A DNA stretch of 15,390 bases from an uncultured Lachnospiraceae bacterium (GTDB taxonomy: Bacteria; Bacillota; Clostridia; Lachnospirales; Lachnospiraceae): NCBI GenBank assembly GCA_910587895.1, contig CAJUOE010000292.1, positions 1-15,390 on the forward strand, written 5' to 3'. Positions 1 to 7,356 of the stretch are shown piece by piece. Both the position numbers and the translations under genes were made by a program. Numbering within the stretch: position 1 is the stretch's first letter; every line of letters begins with the position of its first letter. Under the pieces are notes generated by a model that searched no databases, was not told the origin of the DNA, and worked only from the letters and a program-made list of their open reading frames with translations.

Positions 1-1
1 C

Positions 2-190
2 AAATCCATAAAATTTCTTATACTTTTTGTGGCAGTTCCGAGTTTCATCGGCATACCCTGTTTTCAGGTGATTGTTGCCGCTGCTAGGAAAACCAGAAGG
101 GCTGTCCGTGAAGAAAAACAGTTTTCTGCCCATGATATTTTCACAGCAGCAGGAAAAACTCAGACAGCGAATCTGGGCGGAAATATGTAA
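2..190 (+). CDS. Possible 3' end of an unidentified gene (partial)
   Basis: One plus-strand frame is open from the left edge to TAA at 188-190, giving 62 residues. It begins with a hydrophobic stretch (KFLILFVAVPSFIGIP) and continues with a basic stretch (ARKTRRAVREEK), ending in NLGGNM. This could be the C-terminus of a membrane protein whose start lies outside the window. I do not recognise a family. A strong hairpin begins right at its stop codon. A 62-codon open frame can arise by chance, and the neighbouring DNA is clearly non-coding, so this is a weak call. Confidence 0.25.
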   Translation, partial: KSIKFLILFVAVPSFIGIPCFQVIVAAARKTRRAVREEKQFSAHDIFTAAGKTQTANLGGNM

Positions 191-215
191 CCAATTTGCA
201 GAGCAAATTGATTAC
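187..215. repeat. 13-bp-arm inverted repeat (hairpin)
   Basis: GTAACCAATTTGC (187-199) and GCAAATTGATTAC (203-215) pair along 13 positions with one mismatch around the loop AGA. The hairpin overlaps the stop codon of the possible partial gene at 2-190. No T-run follows on either side, so it does not look like a standard intrinsic terminator. It may be part of an intergenic palindromic repeat or an RNA-processing structure. Confidence 0.6.
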
Positions 216-468
216 CTGCTTGCCCGCCATCTGCGCAGCAGATTTTGATGCGGGCAATTCACATCGTCCATTCTCCGGAGGCAAGGAACACACGAAATTC
301 ACCGAATGTTTTCTTTTCAGGCAAACAGGGAGGATAAAGCTATTATCAATATTTTTATTTCCCATTTAGAATTTTAAAGCAGTATGCCACAATTTCTAAA
401 AAATAAAGTTGTAAGGCAACCATTTATCTGAATTGTTACTATGAAATGCATCATGACACCAATGAGGC
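191..468. other. Intergenic region upstream of the long operon
   Basis: This stretch contains the two hairpins at 187-256 and then, after about 257, AT-rich sequence with no convincing gene on either strand. A short minus-strand frame across 141-365 runs through both hairpins and has no plausible start context. I see no CIRCE element and no CtsR-type direct heptad repeat ahead of the promoter. No tRNA or other RNA gene was recognised. Confidence 0.5.
221..256. repeat. Two-tier palindrome, 36 nt
   Basis: An outer stem TGCCCGC (221-227) / GCGGGCA (250-256) encloses an inner stem ATCTGC (229-234) / GCAGAT (238-243) with loop GCA. The stems are separated by one base on the left and a six-base bulge on the right. 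The layout and total length match the 36-nt palindromes at 14291-14326 and 14368-14403, although the stem sequences differ. It may belong to a dispersed intergenic repeat family. Confidence 0.5.
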
Positions 469-498
469 TTGACAATCAGGGAGTTGGAAAATTATAAT
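469..498 (+). promoter_or_regulatory. Near-consensus sigma-A promoter
   Basis: TTGACA at 469-474 and TATAAT at 493-498 are separated by 18 bp. Both hexamers are perfect vegetative consensus. Transcription would start near 505, leaving a leader of about 40 nt before the ATG at 548. It is the only good promoter seen before the seven-gene run, so it may drive the genes from 548 to 12329. Confidence 0.8.
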
Positions 499-534
499 AG
501 TAATGATAGTAATTGGAAGAAATCGGGGAAGAAG

Positions 535-542
535 AAAGGTGA
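535..542 (+). promoter_or_regulatory. Ribosome binding site fixing the start at 548
   Basis: AAAGGTGA lies 5 nt before the ATG at 548. The reading frame also extends upstream to a possible start at 503. That start falls at the expected transcription start and has no ribosome binding site, so 548 is preferred. Confidence 0.7.
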
Positions 543-547
543 TACAT

Positions 548-2209
548 ATGAGAAAATTAAAACAGATTATGGGTATACTCTTATCATGGATGCTGTTGAT
601 AGGAGCTTTTCAGCTTTTGCCGATAGAGATAGAAGGGGCGGGGGTTGTTTCAGCGGCGGCATTGTCCGGCGACAACAGCCTGTCGTCTTTAAGCATTTCA
701 CCGGGAACGTTATCTCCGGCATTTCAGTATAATGTAGTGAATTATACGGCGTCCGTGGGCGCGGATGTAAGCAGTATCGAGGTGAACGCCAAACTGTCAA
801 ATGAGACGGCGACGATTGAGTCCGTGTCTGGCAACACCGATTTGCAGGCTGGAGAGAACCTGGTCAGTATTGTGGTGAAGGCACAGAACGGAACGCCTGC
901 GACGTATAAGATTGTGGTGACGAAAGAGGCCGGGGCAGGAGATGAGACGCAGCAGCCTGAGGAGGGCGATGCCCGGCAGCCGGAAGAAGGGAGCGCGCAG
1001 CAGGCAGAAGATGGCGGAGAGAATACGGGCGGAGTCACGATAGACGGCCATCCGTTTGATCTGGCGCCTGCGATATCTGCAGACCTTGTTCCGCAGGATT
1101 TTACGAAGACTACGGTGACCTGCATGGGAAAACAGGTGGAGGGGCTTACCTTTGATAAGGCGCAGCTGACGCTGGTTTACCTGACGACGCCCAGTACCGA
1201 TGTAAAGAATACGCTGGCTGTTTACGATGAGGCAGGCGGCTTTTATCCATTCCGCAAGATTCAGTATGATGAGACAAATTATCTGATTGTCTTAAATCCA
1301 CCCGCAGAGAGCGGTTTATCTCAGGAATACACACAGACCTCACAGACAGTGGGCGAGTTTCAGAACGTGCCGGCGTATGTTGCAGGTGCGGCTCCTTCGT
1401 CCGCGGACACTTCGGAGGCAGGAGAGGGAGAGGGTTCAGGCAAAACAGAATTTTCCCTTGTCTATGGCGTAAGCAGCCATGGGAATAAAGGATGGTATCA
1501 ATATGATGCAGTGGAATCTACGTTTCAGCGCTATGTTCCGGTAGCGGCTGAGAGTGTGCAGACTCCGTCTGTGGAGCAGCCGGAAGACGAAACTTCTGAA
1601 CCGGGTGCGGAGATGCAGAGCCTGCAGAATGCATATACGGATATGGAGACGCAGTATAACGCACAGAAAGACTTATATCGCAAGACAACGGCGGTAATGT
1701 CGTTTGTGATTGCCGTGTTGCTGGTTATCATGGTAAATCTTCTGCTGCGCGGCAGGAAAAATGACGACGATGAATGGGAAGAGGAAGATTATGAGGAGTT
1801 GTCTGAAAAAGTCCGGGAACAGGTCAAAAGCGCCCGCCGTTCCCGCCGTGACGATGGTCAGGCGGCGGATTTAAAGGGTGACCAGAGTGAACTCTGGGAG
1901 GATGCGTCCGTGTCCAAATCAATCCTCCGGCAACAGACAAAGACGATTCCGCAAGTGGGAAAGGTCTTACAGAATGAGATGGAACAGCCGGCAAGGGCGA
2001 AGGGCAGGAGTATGCCAGAGTCCCGGAAAGAGAAGACGGCAGAGACCCGGAAAGAGAAAACGGTGAAACCAGGTAAGATGTCGGAGCCTGTGGCAGAGAA
2101 ACAATGGAACACAGAGGCAGAGAAACAACCGATGACGAAGACAGAGCCGAAAGTGGCGCCGGGCAATGATTTTGATGATTTCGAAGTAATTGATTTGGAA
2201 GATTTATAG
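548..2209 (+). CDS. Membrane-anchored cadherin-like domain protein
   Basis: This 553-residue protein appears to be secreted through the membrane and anchored near its C-terminus. Residues 1-37 form a signal peptide (basic MRKLKQ, hydrophobic core, AxA-like end VVSAAA). Residues about 38-126 match the bacterial cadherin-like beta-sandwich family (LSSLSISPGTLSPAF, then YTASV, ending ATYKIVV). A Glu/Pro/Gln-rich linker with PEEG repeats (about 134-152) leads to an unassigned extracellular region (about 160-340). A transmembrane helix at about 381-400 is followed by RGRK and a cytoplasmic tail of some 150 residues, highly charged and probably disordered, ending in the acidic VIDLEDL. It is first in the operon, 15 bp before clpC. 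The binding partner is unknown. Envelope location is well supported by topology; a role as scaffold, sensor or ClpC partner would be speculation. Confidence 0.8.
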   Translation: MRKLKQIMGILLSWMLLIGAFQLLPIEIEGAGVVSAAALSGDNSLSSLSISPGTLSPAFQYNVVNYTASVGADVSSIEVNAKLSNETATIESVSGNTDLQAGENLVSIVVKAQNGTPATYKIVVTKEAGAGDETQQPEEGDARQPEEGSAQQAEDGGENTGGVTIDGHPFDLAPAISADLVPQDFTKTTVTCMGKQVEGLTFDKAQLTLVYLTTPSTDVKNTLAVYDEAGGFYPFRKIQYDETNYLIVLNPPAESGLSQEYTQTSQTVGEFQNVPAYVAGAAPSSADTSEAGEGEGSGKTEFSLVYGVSSHGNKGWYQYDAVESTFQRYVPVAAESVQTPSVEQPEDETSEPGAEMQSLQNAYTDMETQYNAQKDLYRKTTAVMSFVIAVLLVIMVNLLLRGRKNDDDEWEEEDYEELSEKVREQVKSARRSRRDDGQAADLKGDQSELWEDASVSKSILRQQTKTIPQVGKVLQNEMEQPARAKGRSMPESRKEKTAETRKEKTVKPGKMSEPVAEKQWNTEAEKQPMTKTEPKVAPGNDFDDFEVIDLEDL

Positions 2210-2224
2210 TAACAGGAGGAATCC

Positions 2225-4675
2225 ATGCAGAAACAATATACAGGTCAGGCCAAAAAGGCATTGGAGCTTGCCGGTAAATTATCCCGAAAACTCAGACACA
2301 GTTATGTGGGGACGGAACATATTCTGGCAGGACTGATTCAGGAAAAGAACGGCGTGGCAGCGCAGGTATTGATGGAAAACCAGGTGGAGGAAGGAAAACT
2401 CCTTGAGCTGGTTGCAGAGCTGATTGCACCGGGAGACGGGGTTCTGCTACAGGAGCGGGACGGATACTCGCCCAGAACCCGGCACGTGCTTGAGACTGCT
2501 GAGAAGGAGTCTGTGCGTTTTCACAGTGACAAGATTGGAACGGAGCATTTGCTCCTTGCACTGTTAAAGGAGAATGAGTCTGCGTCTGTGCGGCTTTTAA
2601 ATACGATGGGCGTGAACTTGCAGAAATTATACATTGAACTTCTGGTGGCGATGGGAGAAGAGGGTAGCTTTTCAAAGGAAGAACTGAAGTCTTCCAAGGT
2701 TCGGAAGAAGAATCTGGAGGCTACGCCGGTATTGGATCAGTATTCCAGAGATTTGACCCGTCTGGCATTGGAAGGAAGGCTGGACCCGATTATCGGGCGG
2801 GAAGAGGAGATTCGGCGCGTTATTCAGATTTTGAGCCGCAGGGGCAAGAATAATCCGTGCCTGATTGGGGAGCCCGGCGTGGGCAAGACTGCGATTGCGG
2901 AAGGACTGGCGCAGCAGATTTCGTTGGGGCTTGTGCCGGAATCGGTGGCGGATAAACGTGTGATTACGCTGGATCTTTCCAGTATGATTGCCGGTTCCAA
3001 ATACCGGGGAGAGTTTGAGGAGCGTATCAAGAAGGTAATCCGTGAAGTGACTGGCGCGCGCAATATCCTGCTGTTCATGGATGAACTGCATACAATTATC
3101 GGAGCGGGAGGCGCGGAAGGCGCTATGGACGCCTCCAATATCTTAAAGCCCTACCTTGCCAGAGGGGAATTGCAGATGATAGGCGCGACTACGGTAGAGG
3201 AGTATCGGAAATACATTGAAAAAGATGCGGCCTTAGAGCGCCGTTTCCAGCCGGTGATGGTAGAAGAGCCATCGGTGGCGGATACGATTGAGATTTTAAA
3301 AGGACTTCGTAAATTTTATGAGAAACATCATCAGGTTGAGATTACAGACGAGGGGCTTGAGGCTGCGGCGCGGCTTTCCGAACGCTATATCTCAGATCGT
3401 TTTCTGCCGGATAAGGCGATTGACCTTATGGATGAGGCTGCGGCCCGCGTACGCTTGCAGGGGGTGAAATCTTCCGTGCAGCTTCAAGAGATTGCCGCAG
3501 AAATCAACCGCATTACCGAAGATCTGGAAGAGGCGATCCGGGATATGGATCTGGAAGAGGCTTCCAGACTGCGCAAAGAAAAAGAAGAGTTAGAGCATGA
3601 ATCTCAGAAACTGCAAAAGAAGGCGAGGAAAGCCCTGAAACAGAAAAAGGCGCAGGTAGGTGAGAATGAAGTCGCGGAAGTGGTGGCACAGTGGACGAAG
3701 ATCCCGGTGAAAAAACTTGCAGAGGAAGAGACGGCAAGGCTGCGGAAACTGGAAAGCGTCCTGCATAAGCGGGTCATTGGACAGGAGGAGGCAGTCAGCG
3801 CCGTGGCGAAGGCGGTTCGCCGCGGCAGGGTAGGCTTGAAAGATCCCAACCGACCGATTGGCTCCTTCCTGTTTTTGGGACCGACCGGCGTGGGTAAGAC
3901 GGAGATTTCCAAAGCGTTGGCGGAGGCGGTATTTGGCAGCGAGGAATCCATGATACGTGTGGATATGTCGGAGTATATGGAGAAACACAGCGTATCGAAG
4001 ATGATTGGCTCGCCGCCCGGATATGTCGGCTACGACGAGGGCGGACAGCTCAGTGAAAAAGTCAGGCGCAATCCTTATTCTGTGATATTGTTTGACGAGA
4101 TTGAAAAGGCTCATCCGGACGTCTTTAATATCCTGTTGCAGGTGTTGGATGACGGGCATATCACCGATGCGCAGGGCAGGAAAATAGATTTTAAAAATAC
4201 AATCATCATCATGACTTCCAATGCCGGGGCGCAGTCGATCATTGAACCGAAGGCTCTGGGCTTTGCCTCTGTGGAGGATGCGAAACAGGATTATGAGCGC
4301 ATGAAGGGCAACGTTATGGAAGAGGTACGCCGGATTTTCAAGCCGGAGTTCTTAAACAGGATTGATGAGACGATAGTCTTCCATGCACTGAGCAAGGAGG
4401 ACATGAAGAAAATCGTCACCCTCATGACCAAAACGCTTGTCGCGCGGTGCAAGGAACAGATGGGCATTACATTGCGCATTACCGGCAGTGTCAAAAGCCA
4501 CATCGTAGAGACTGCATATGAGCCGAAATACGGTGCGCGTCCCCTGCGCAGGAAGATTCAAAATGAGCTGGAAGACGGGCTTGCGGAAGAAGTGTTGTCC
4601 GGCAGGGTCCATAACGGGGATCAGGTAGAAGTTGTGATGAATAAAAAGGAAATACAGTTTACGGTCAACCGTTAG
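2225..4675 (+). CDS. clpC: ClpC-type ATP-dependent Clp protease ATPase subunit
   Basis: This 816-residue Hsp100/Clp unfoldase would feed proteins to ClpP in the cytoplasm. It has two Clp N-repeats (about 1-145), AAA+ D1 with Walker A GEPGVGKT (215-222) and Walker B LLFMDE (282-287), and a middle domain with a UVR-like helical segment (about 420-460). AAA+ D2 carries Walker A GPTGVGKT (552-559) and Walker B VILFDE (620-625). The tripeptide LGF at 678-680 matches the ClpP-docking loop of ClpC/ClpA/ClpX proteins, so it is probably a protease partner and not a ClpB-type disaggregase. Length fits ClpC. AGGAGGA at 2214-2220 precedes the ATG. The usual partners ctsR, mcsA and mcsB are not upstream, and no CtsR operator was seen. 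It appears to be cotranscribed with the preceding membrane-protein gene. Confidence 0.97.
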   Translation: MQKQYTGQAKKALELAGKLSRKLRHSYVGTEHILAGLIQEKNGVAAQVLMENQVEEGKLLELVAELIAPGDGVLLQERDGYSPRTRHVLETAEKESVRFHSDKIGTEHLLLALLKENESASVRLLNTMGVNLQKLYIELLVAMGEEGSFSKEELKSSKVRKKNLEATPVLDQYSRDLTRLALEGRLDPIIGREEEIRRVIQILSRRGKNNPCLIGEPGVGKTAIAEGLAQQISLGLVPESVADKRVITLDLSSMIAGSKYRGEFEERIKKVIREVTGARNILLFMDELHTIIGAGGAEGAMDASNILKPYLARGELQMIGATTVEEYRKYIEKDAALERRFQPVMVEEPSVADTIEILKGLRKFYEKHHQVEITDEGLEAAARLSERYISDRFLPDKAIDLMDEAAARVRLQGVKSSVQLQEIAAEINRITEDLEEAIRDMDLEEASRLRKEKEELEHESQKLQKKARKALKQKKAQVGENEVAEVVAQWTKIPVKKLAEEETARLRKLESVLHKRVIGQEEAVSAVAKAVRRGRVGLKDPNRPIGSFLFLGPTGVGKTEISKALAEAVFGSEESMIRVDMSEYMEKHSVSKMIGSPPGYVGYDEGGQLSEKVRRNPYSVILFDEIEKAHPDVFNILLQVLDDGHITDAQGRKIDFKNTIIIMTSNAGAQSIIEPKALGFASVEDAKQDYERMKGNVMEEVRRIFKPEFLNRIDETIVFHALSKEDMKKIVTLMTKTLVARCKEQMGITLRITGSVKSHIVETAYEPKYGARPLRRKIQNELEDGLAEEVLSGRVHNGDQVEVVMNKKEIQFTVNR

Positions 4676-4733
4676 AAGAGGACGGCAGTTATCAAAGAGA
4701 ACGATCGTTTATAGAAGACAACGACAGTGATGT

Positions 4734-4737
4734 GGAG
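4734..4737 (+). promoter_or_regulatory. Ribosome binding site deciding the cyclase start
   Basis: GGAG at 4734-4737 lies 9 nt before the ATG at 4747. The frame can also begin at GTG 4732, but that codon overlaps this site and has no Shine-Dalgarno sequence at a suitable distance, so 4747 is the better start. Confidence 0.6.
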
Positions 4738-4746
4738 AGAGTGGGA

Positions 4747-6549
4747 ATGAAAAATTCGGGCAGAATGAAAAAAACAGCAATTTTAACAGCAATTATTCTG
4801 GTATCTGTGATCTTTCACTATTTCGGCGCAGCGCGGCTTTGGGATATCGGCGTGTCTGACTGGCTGAATCAGCGTGAATCGGTAACGAATAAGAAGATTT
4901 ACATCATAGGAATTGACGATAAGACATTGGAGCAGTATGGGCCTGTCAATACCTGGAGCCGGGATCTTCCGGCGCAGCTTGTGGAAATGCTGAATGCAGA
5001 TGGGAAGATGAGACCGTCAGTCATCGGATTCGATGTGATTTACAGTGAGAAGGCGGATGAGAAAGCGGACAGCCATTTTGCGGATGCATGTCGTGAGGCG
5101 GGCAATGTTGTTGTGGCGCGGAGCTTTTCGTTCAAGGAAATGCCGGAGAAGGACAAAAACGGCAGGGTAAGCTATAATCCTTATCATGTGGATTATGTCA
5201 TTGAGCCATATGACAGCCTGCGCGAGTGTGCATTTAGCGGTTATGCCAACACGACGGTGGACGCAGACGGATATGTACGGCAGGCGATGGCATTTATTGA
5301 TTATGAGGGGGAGCGGGCATACAGCCTGTCTTCCCAGCTCTATAAACAATACCAGGAAAGCCGGGGGGAGGGTGTTTTCTTCCCGGAAACCTATGGAAAG
5401 AGCAACCGGTTTTATTTTACATATTCGGGAAAGCCCGGCGGCTACAATGTGGTGTCGATGGCGGATGTGCTTGATGGAACGGTGGATGCAGGAATTTTTC
5501 AGGATGCGATTGTCCTGGTAGGGGCTTACGCCGTGGGTATGCAGGACTCTTATACGCCAGCGATTTCACATAACAGCCAGATGTATGGAGTGGAAATCCA
5601 TGCCAATATCATTGAGGCGCTTTTGGAGGGAAAGACGCAGACGCCGTTTTCGCCGCTGCTTTACGCGGTCGTTGCAGGCCTCTTATGCGGACTGTTCTTT
5701 GCGGCAGCGCGCAGGATGAAGATGCTGCCCACAGGCATCTTATTTGTATTGTTGACAGTATTGGACATCGTATTTGTGAAGGTTATGTATCACTTCGGCA
5801 GTATTGTTCCGGTGATACTGTTTCCGATAGTGCTCGCGCTTATCTTCCTGGCGCGGGTGGTGGAAGGATATCTTACGGAGATCATGCGCAGGCGGCGCGT
5901 TGTCAATGTATTTAAACAATATGTGGCGCCGCAGGTTGTCGATAAGATCAGCAAGGACAGGGATTTTCAGCTCGTGCTCGGCGGGGAGAACCGTCATGTC
6001 GCCGTGTTGTTTGTAGATATCCGCGGCTTTACCACGATGTCTGAGAGCATGAAACCAGAGGAAGTAGTGGAAATATTAAATGAATATTTAAGTCTTACCA
6101 CAAAGTCTATCTTTGATAATGGGGGAACCCTTGATAAATTTGTGGGAGATGCAACCATGGCGGTATTTAACGCGCCCTTTGAGCTGGATGATTATATTTT
6201 CCGCGCCGTGTGTACGGCATGGGATATGAGGGCCGGGGCGGACGCCCTTGCCGATAAATTTGAAAAGCGTTTTGGAAAGAGCGTTGCGTTCGGAATCGGC
6301 GTGAATTGTGGAAATGCAGTCGTTGGAAACATTGGCTGTGAATTCCGTATGGACTATACGGCAATCGGGGATACCGTCAACACAGCGGCGCGCCTGGAAA
6401 GCAATGCAAAGCGCGGGCAGATTCTGATCAGTGAAGAAGTGTACGAGGCCGTCAAAGATCGGGTAGAAGTGACGGCAATTGGGGAGATTCCGCTCAAAGG
6501 AAAGAGTAAGGGAGTATTCGTATATCAGTTGGACGAGGTGAAGAAATAG
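4747..6549 (+). CDS. CHASE2-domain class III adenylate/guanylate cyclase
   Basis: This 600-residue membrane receptor probably makes cAMP. An N-terminal helix (about 9-27) leads to an extracytoplasmic CHASE2 sensor (about 30-295; KIYIIGIDDKTLEQYG and VIGFDVIYS are typical). Three transmembrane helices follow (about 302-322, 327-347, 352-372), then a cytoplasmic class III cyclase domain (about 415-590). The catalytic set looks complete: metal ligands D424 (FVDIRGF) and D468 (FVGDA), transition-state residues N545 and R549 (VNTAARLE), and base-selecting K464 (TLDKF) with T538 (MDYTAIGD). The Lys/Thr pair is known from adenylate cyclases and argues against guanylate specificity. It starts 71 bp after clpC, and the next ATG follows its stop directly. 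CHASE2 is known as an extracellular sensory domain; the ligand here is unknown. Confidence 0.93.
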   Translation: MKNSGRMKKTAILTAIILVSVIFHYFGAARLWDIGVSDWLNQRESVTNKKIYIIGIDDKTLEQYGPVNTWSRDLPAQLVEMLNADGKMRPSVIGFDVIYSEKADEKADSHFADACREAGNVVVARSFSFKEMPEKDKNGRVSYNPYHVDYVIEPYDSLRECAFSGYANTTVDADGYVRQAMAFIDYEGERAYSLSSQLYKQYQESRGEGVFFPETYGKSNRFYFTYSGKPGGYNVVSMADVLDGTVDAGIFQDAIVLVGAYAVGMQDSYTPAISHNSQMYGVEIHANIIEALLEGKTQTPFSPLLYAVVAGLLCGLFFAAARRMKMLPTGILFVLLTVLDIVFVKVMYHFGSIVPVILFPIVLALIFLARVVEGYLTEIMRRRRVVNVFKQYVAPQVVDKISKDRDFQLVLGGENRHVAVLFVDIRGFTTMSESMKPEEVVEILNEYLSLTTKSIFDNGGTLDKFVGDATMAVFNAPFELDDYIFRAVCTAWDMRAGADALADKFEKRFGKSVAFGIGVNCGNAVVGNIGCEFRMDYTAIGDTVNTAARLESNAKRGQILISEEVYEAVKDRVEVTAIGEIPLKGKSKGVFVYQLDEVKK

Positions 6550-7338
6550 ATGAGCAGAGGATATATTATTCCGGACAGAAAAGAGATAGAGACGTCGTTA
6601 CGTCTTGCCGGGGAGTATGGCTGTGCATTTGAATACAATGATTTTTTTATACCGGAAGTGTTGGATGATCCTGCAAAACAGGAAGAAATCATAGAATTTT
6701 ATGCCAGGTACCGCAGTGATTTTTCCAATGACACGATGCACGGGGCGTTTTTTGATGTGACCATCCACAGCAGCGATCCGCTGATTCGGGATGCATCTGT
6801 GTTGAGGATACATCAGTCGATGGAGATTGCAAAACGCATGGGGCTCAAAGGAGTGGTGTTCCACACCGGAAGGCTTGCGGGATTTCGCAGTGAGAAATAC
6901 CTGAAATTGTGGCATGACATTAATCGCTGGTTTTTTACGGAACTTGCGGAAACATATCCACAGCAGCAGATTTATATGGAAAATATGTTTGATGAAGCGC
7001 CGGATGTGCTGGCTGATCTGGCAGAATCTATGAAAGATATCAGTAATTTTGGAATTTGTCTGGATTATGCCCATGCGGCGTTGACCGATTTCCCGCTACA
7101 GGGATGGCTGGGAACGCTGGCGCCATATATTCTGCATATGCATGTCAATGATAACAATCTGAAGGACGATTTGCATCAGCCAGTTGGGGATGGCCAGATT
7201 GACTGGAAGACATTTGACAGCCTGATCAGGAAACATCAGATAGAGGCAACAACGCTGGTAGAGGTAAGCGGCTGCGAGGGACAGGAGAAGTCGCTGAACT
7301 ATATGAGGCAGCATGAAATATATCCATTTTATGCCTGA
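6550..7338 (+). CDS. Sugar phosphate isomerase/epimerase-like TIM-barrel protein
   Basis: This 262-residue protein matches the xylose-isomerase-like TIM-barrel / AP endonuclease family 2 fold. Likely metal and active-site residues occur on successive strands: H64 (MHGAFFD), H105 (VVFHTGR), E144 (IYMEN), D172 and H175 (CLDYAH), H198 and D201 (MHVNDN), H209 (DDLHQPVGDG) and E238 (LVEVSG). The GDGxIDW element is typical of sugar isomerases/epimerases in this family rather than DNA-repair endonuclease IV. The ATG directly follows the TAG of the cyclase gene, and GAGGTGA inside the cyclase end serves as ribosome binding site, so the two are probably translationally coupled. The substrate cannot be read from the sequence. 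Its position between two nucleotide-messenger genes is odd for a plain catabolic enzyme. Confidence 0.85.
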   Translation: MSRGYIIPDRKEIETSLRLAGEYGCAFEYNDFFIPEVLDDPAKQEEIIEFYARYRSDFSNDTMHGAFFDVTIHSSDPLIRDASVLRIHQSMEIAKRMGLKGVVFHTGRLAGFRSEKYLKLWHDINRWFFTELAETYPQQQIYMENMFDEAPDVLADLAESMKDISNFGICLDYAHAALTDFPLQGWLGTLAPYILHMHVNDNNLKDDLHQPVGDGQIDWKTFDSLIRKHQIEATTLVEVSGCEGQEKSLNYMRQHEIYPFYA

Positions 7339-7356
7339 GAGATAAGGAGAGATTAG

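Noticed and set aside
187..215. Intrinsic terminator after the partial frame at 2-190
   Set aside because: The stem is strong but no T-run follows on either strand.
141..365. Minus-strand frame of 74 codons upstream of the operon
   Set aside because: It runs through two perfect or near-perfect palindromes, lacks a ribosome binding site and shows no protein-like composition; more likely non-coding repeat DNA.
503..547. Upstream start extension of the cadherin-like protein
   Set aside because: The start at 503 falls at the predicted transcription start with no Shine-Dalgarno sequence, and the extra residues would disrupt a normal signal peptide.
1..547. CtsR or HrcA (CIRCE) operator for the clpC operon
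   Set aside because: I looked for the GGTCAAA direct heptads and the TTAGCACTC/GAGTGCTAA inverted repeat ahead of the promoter and found neither.
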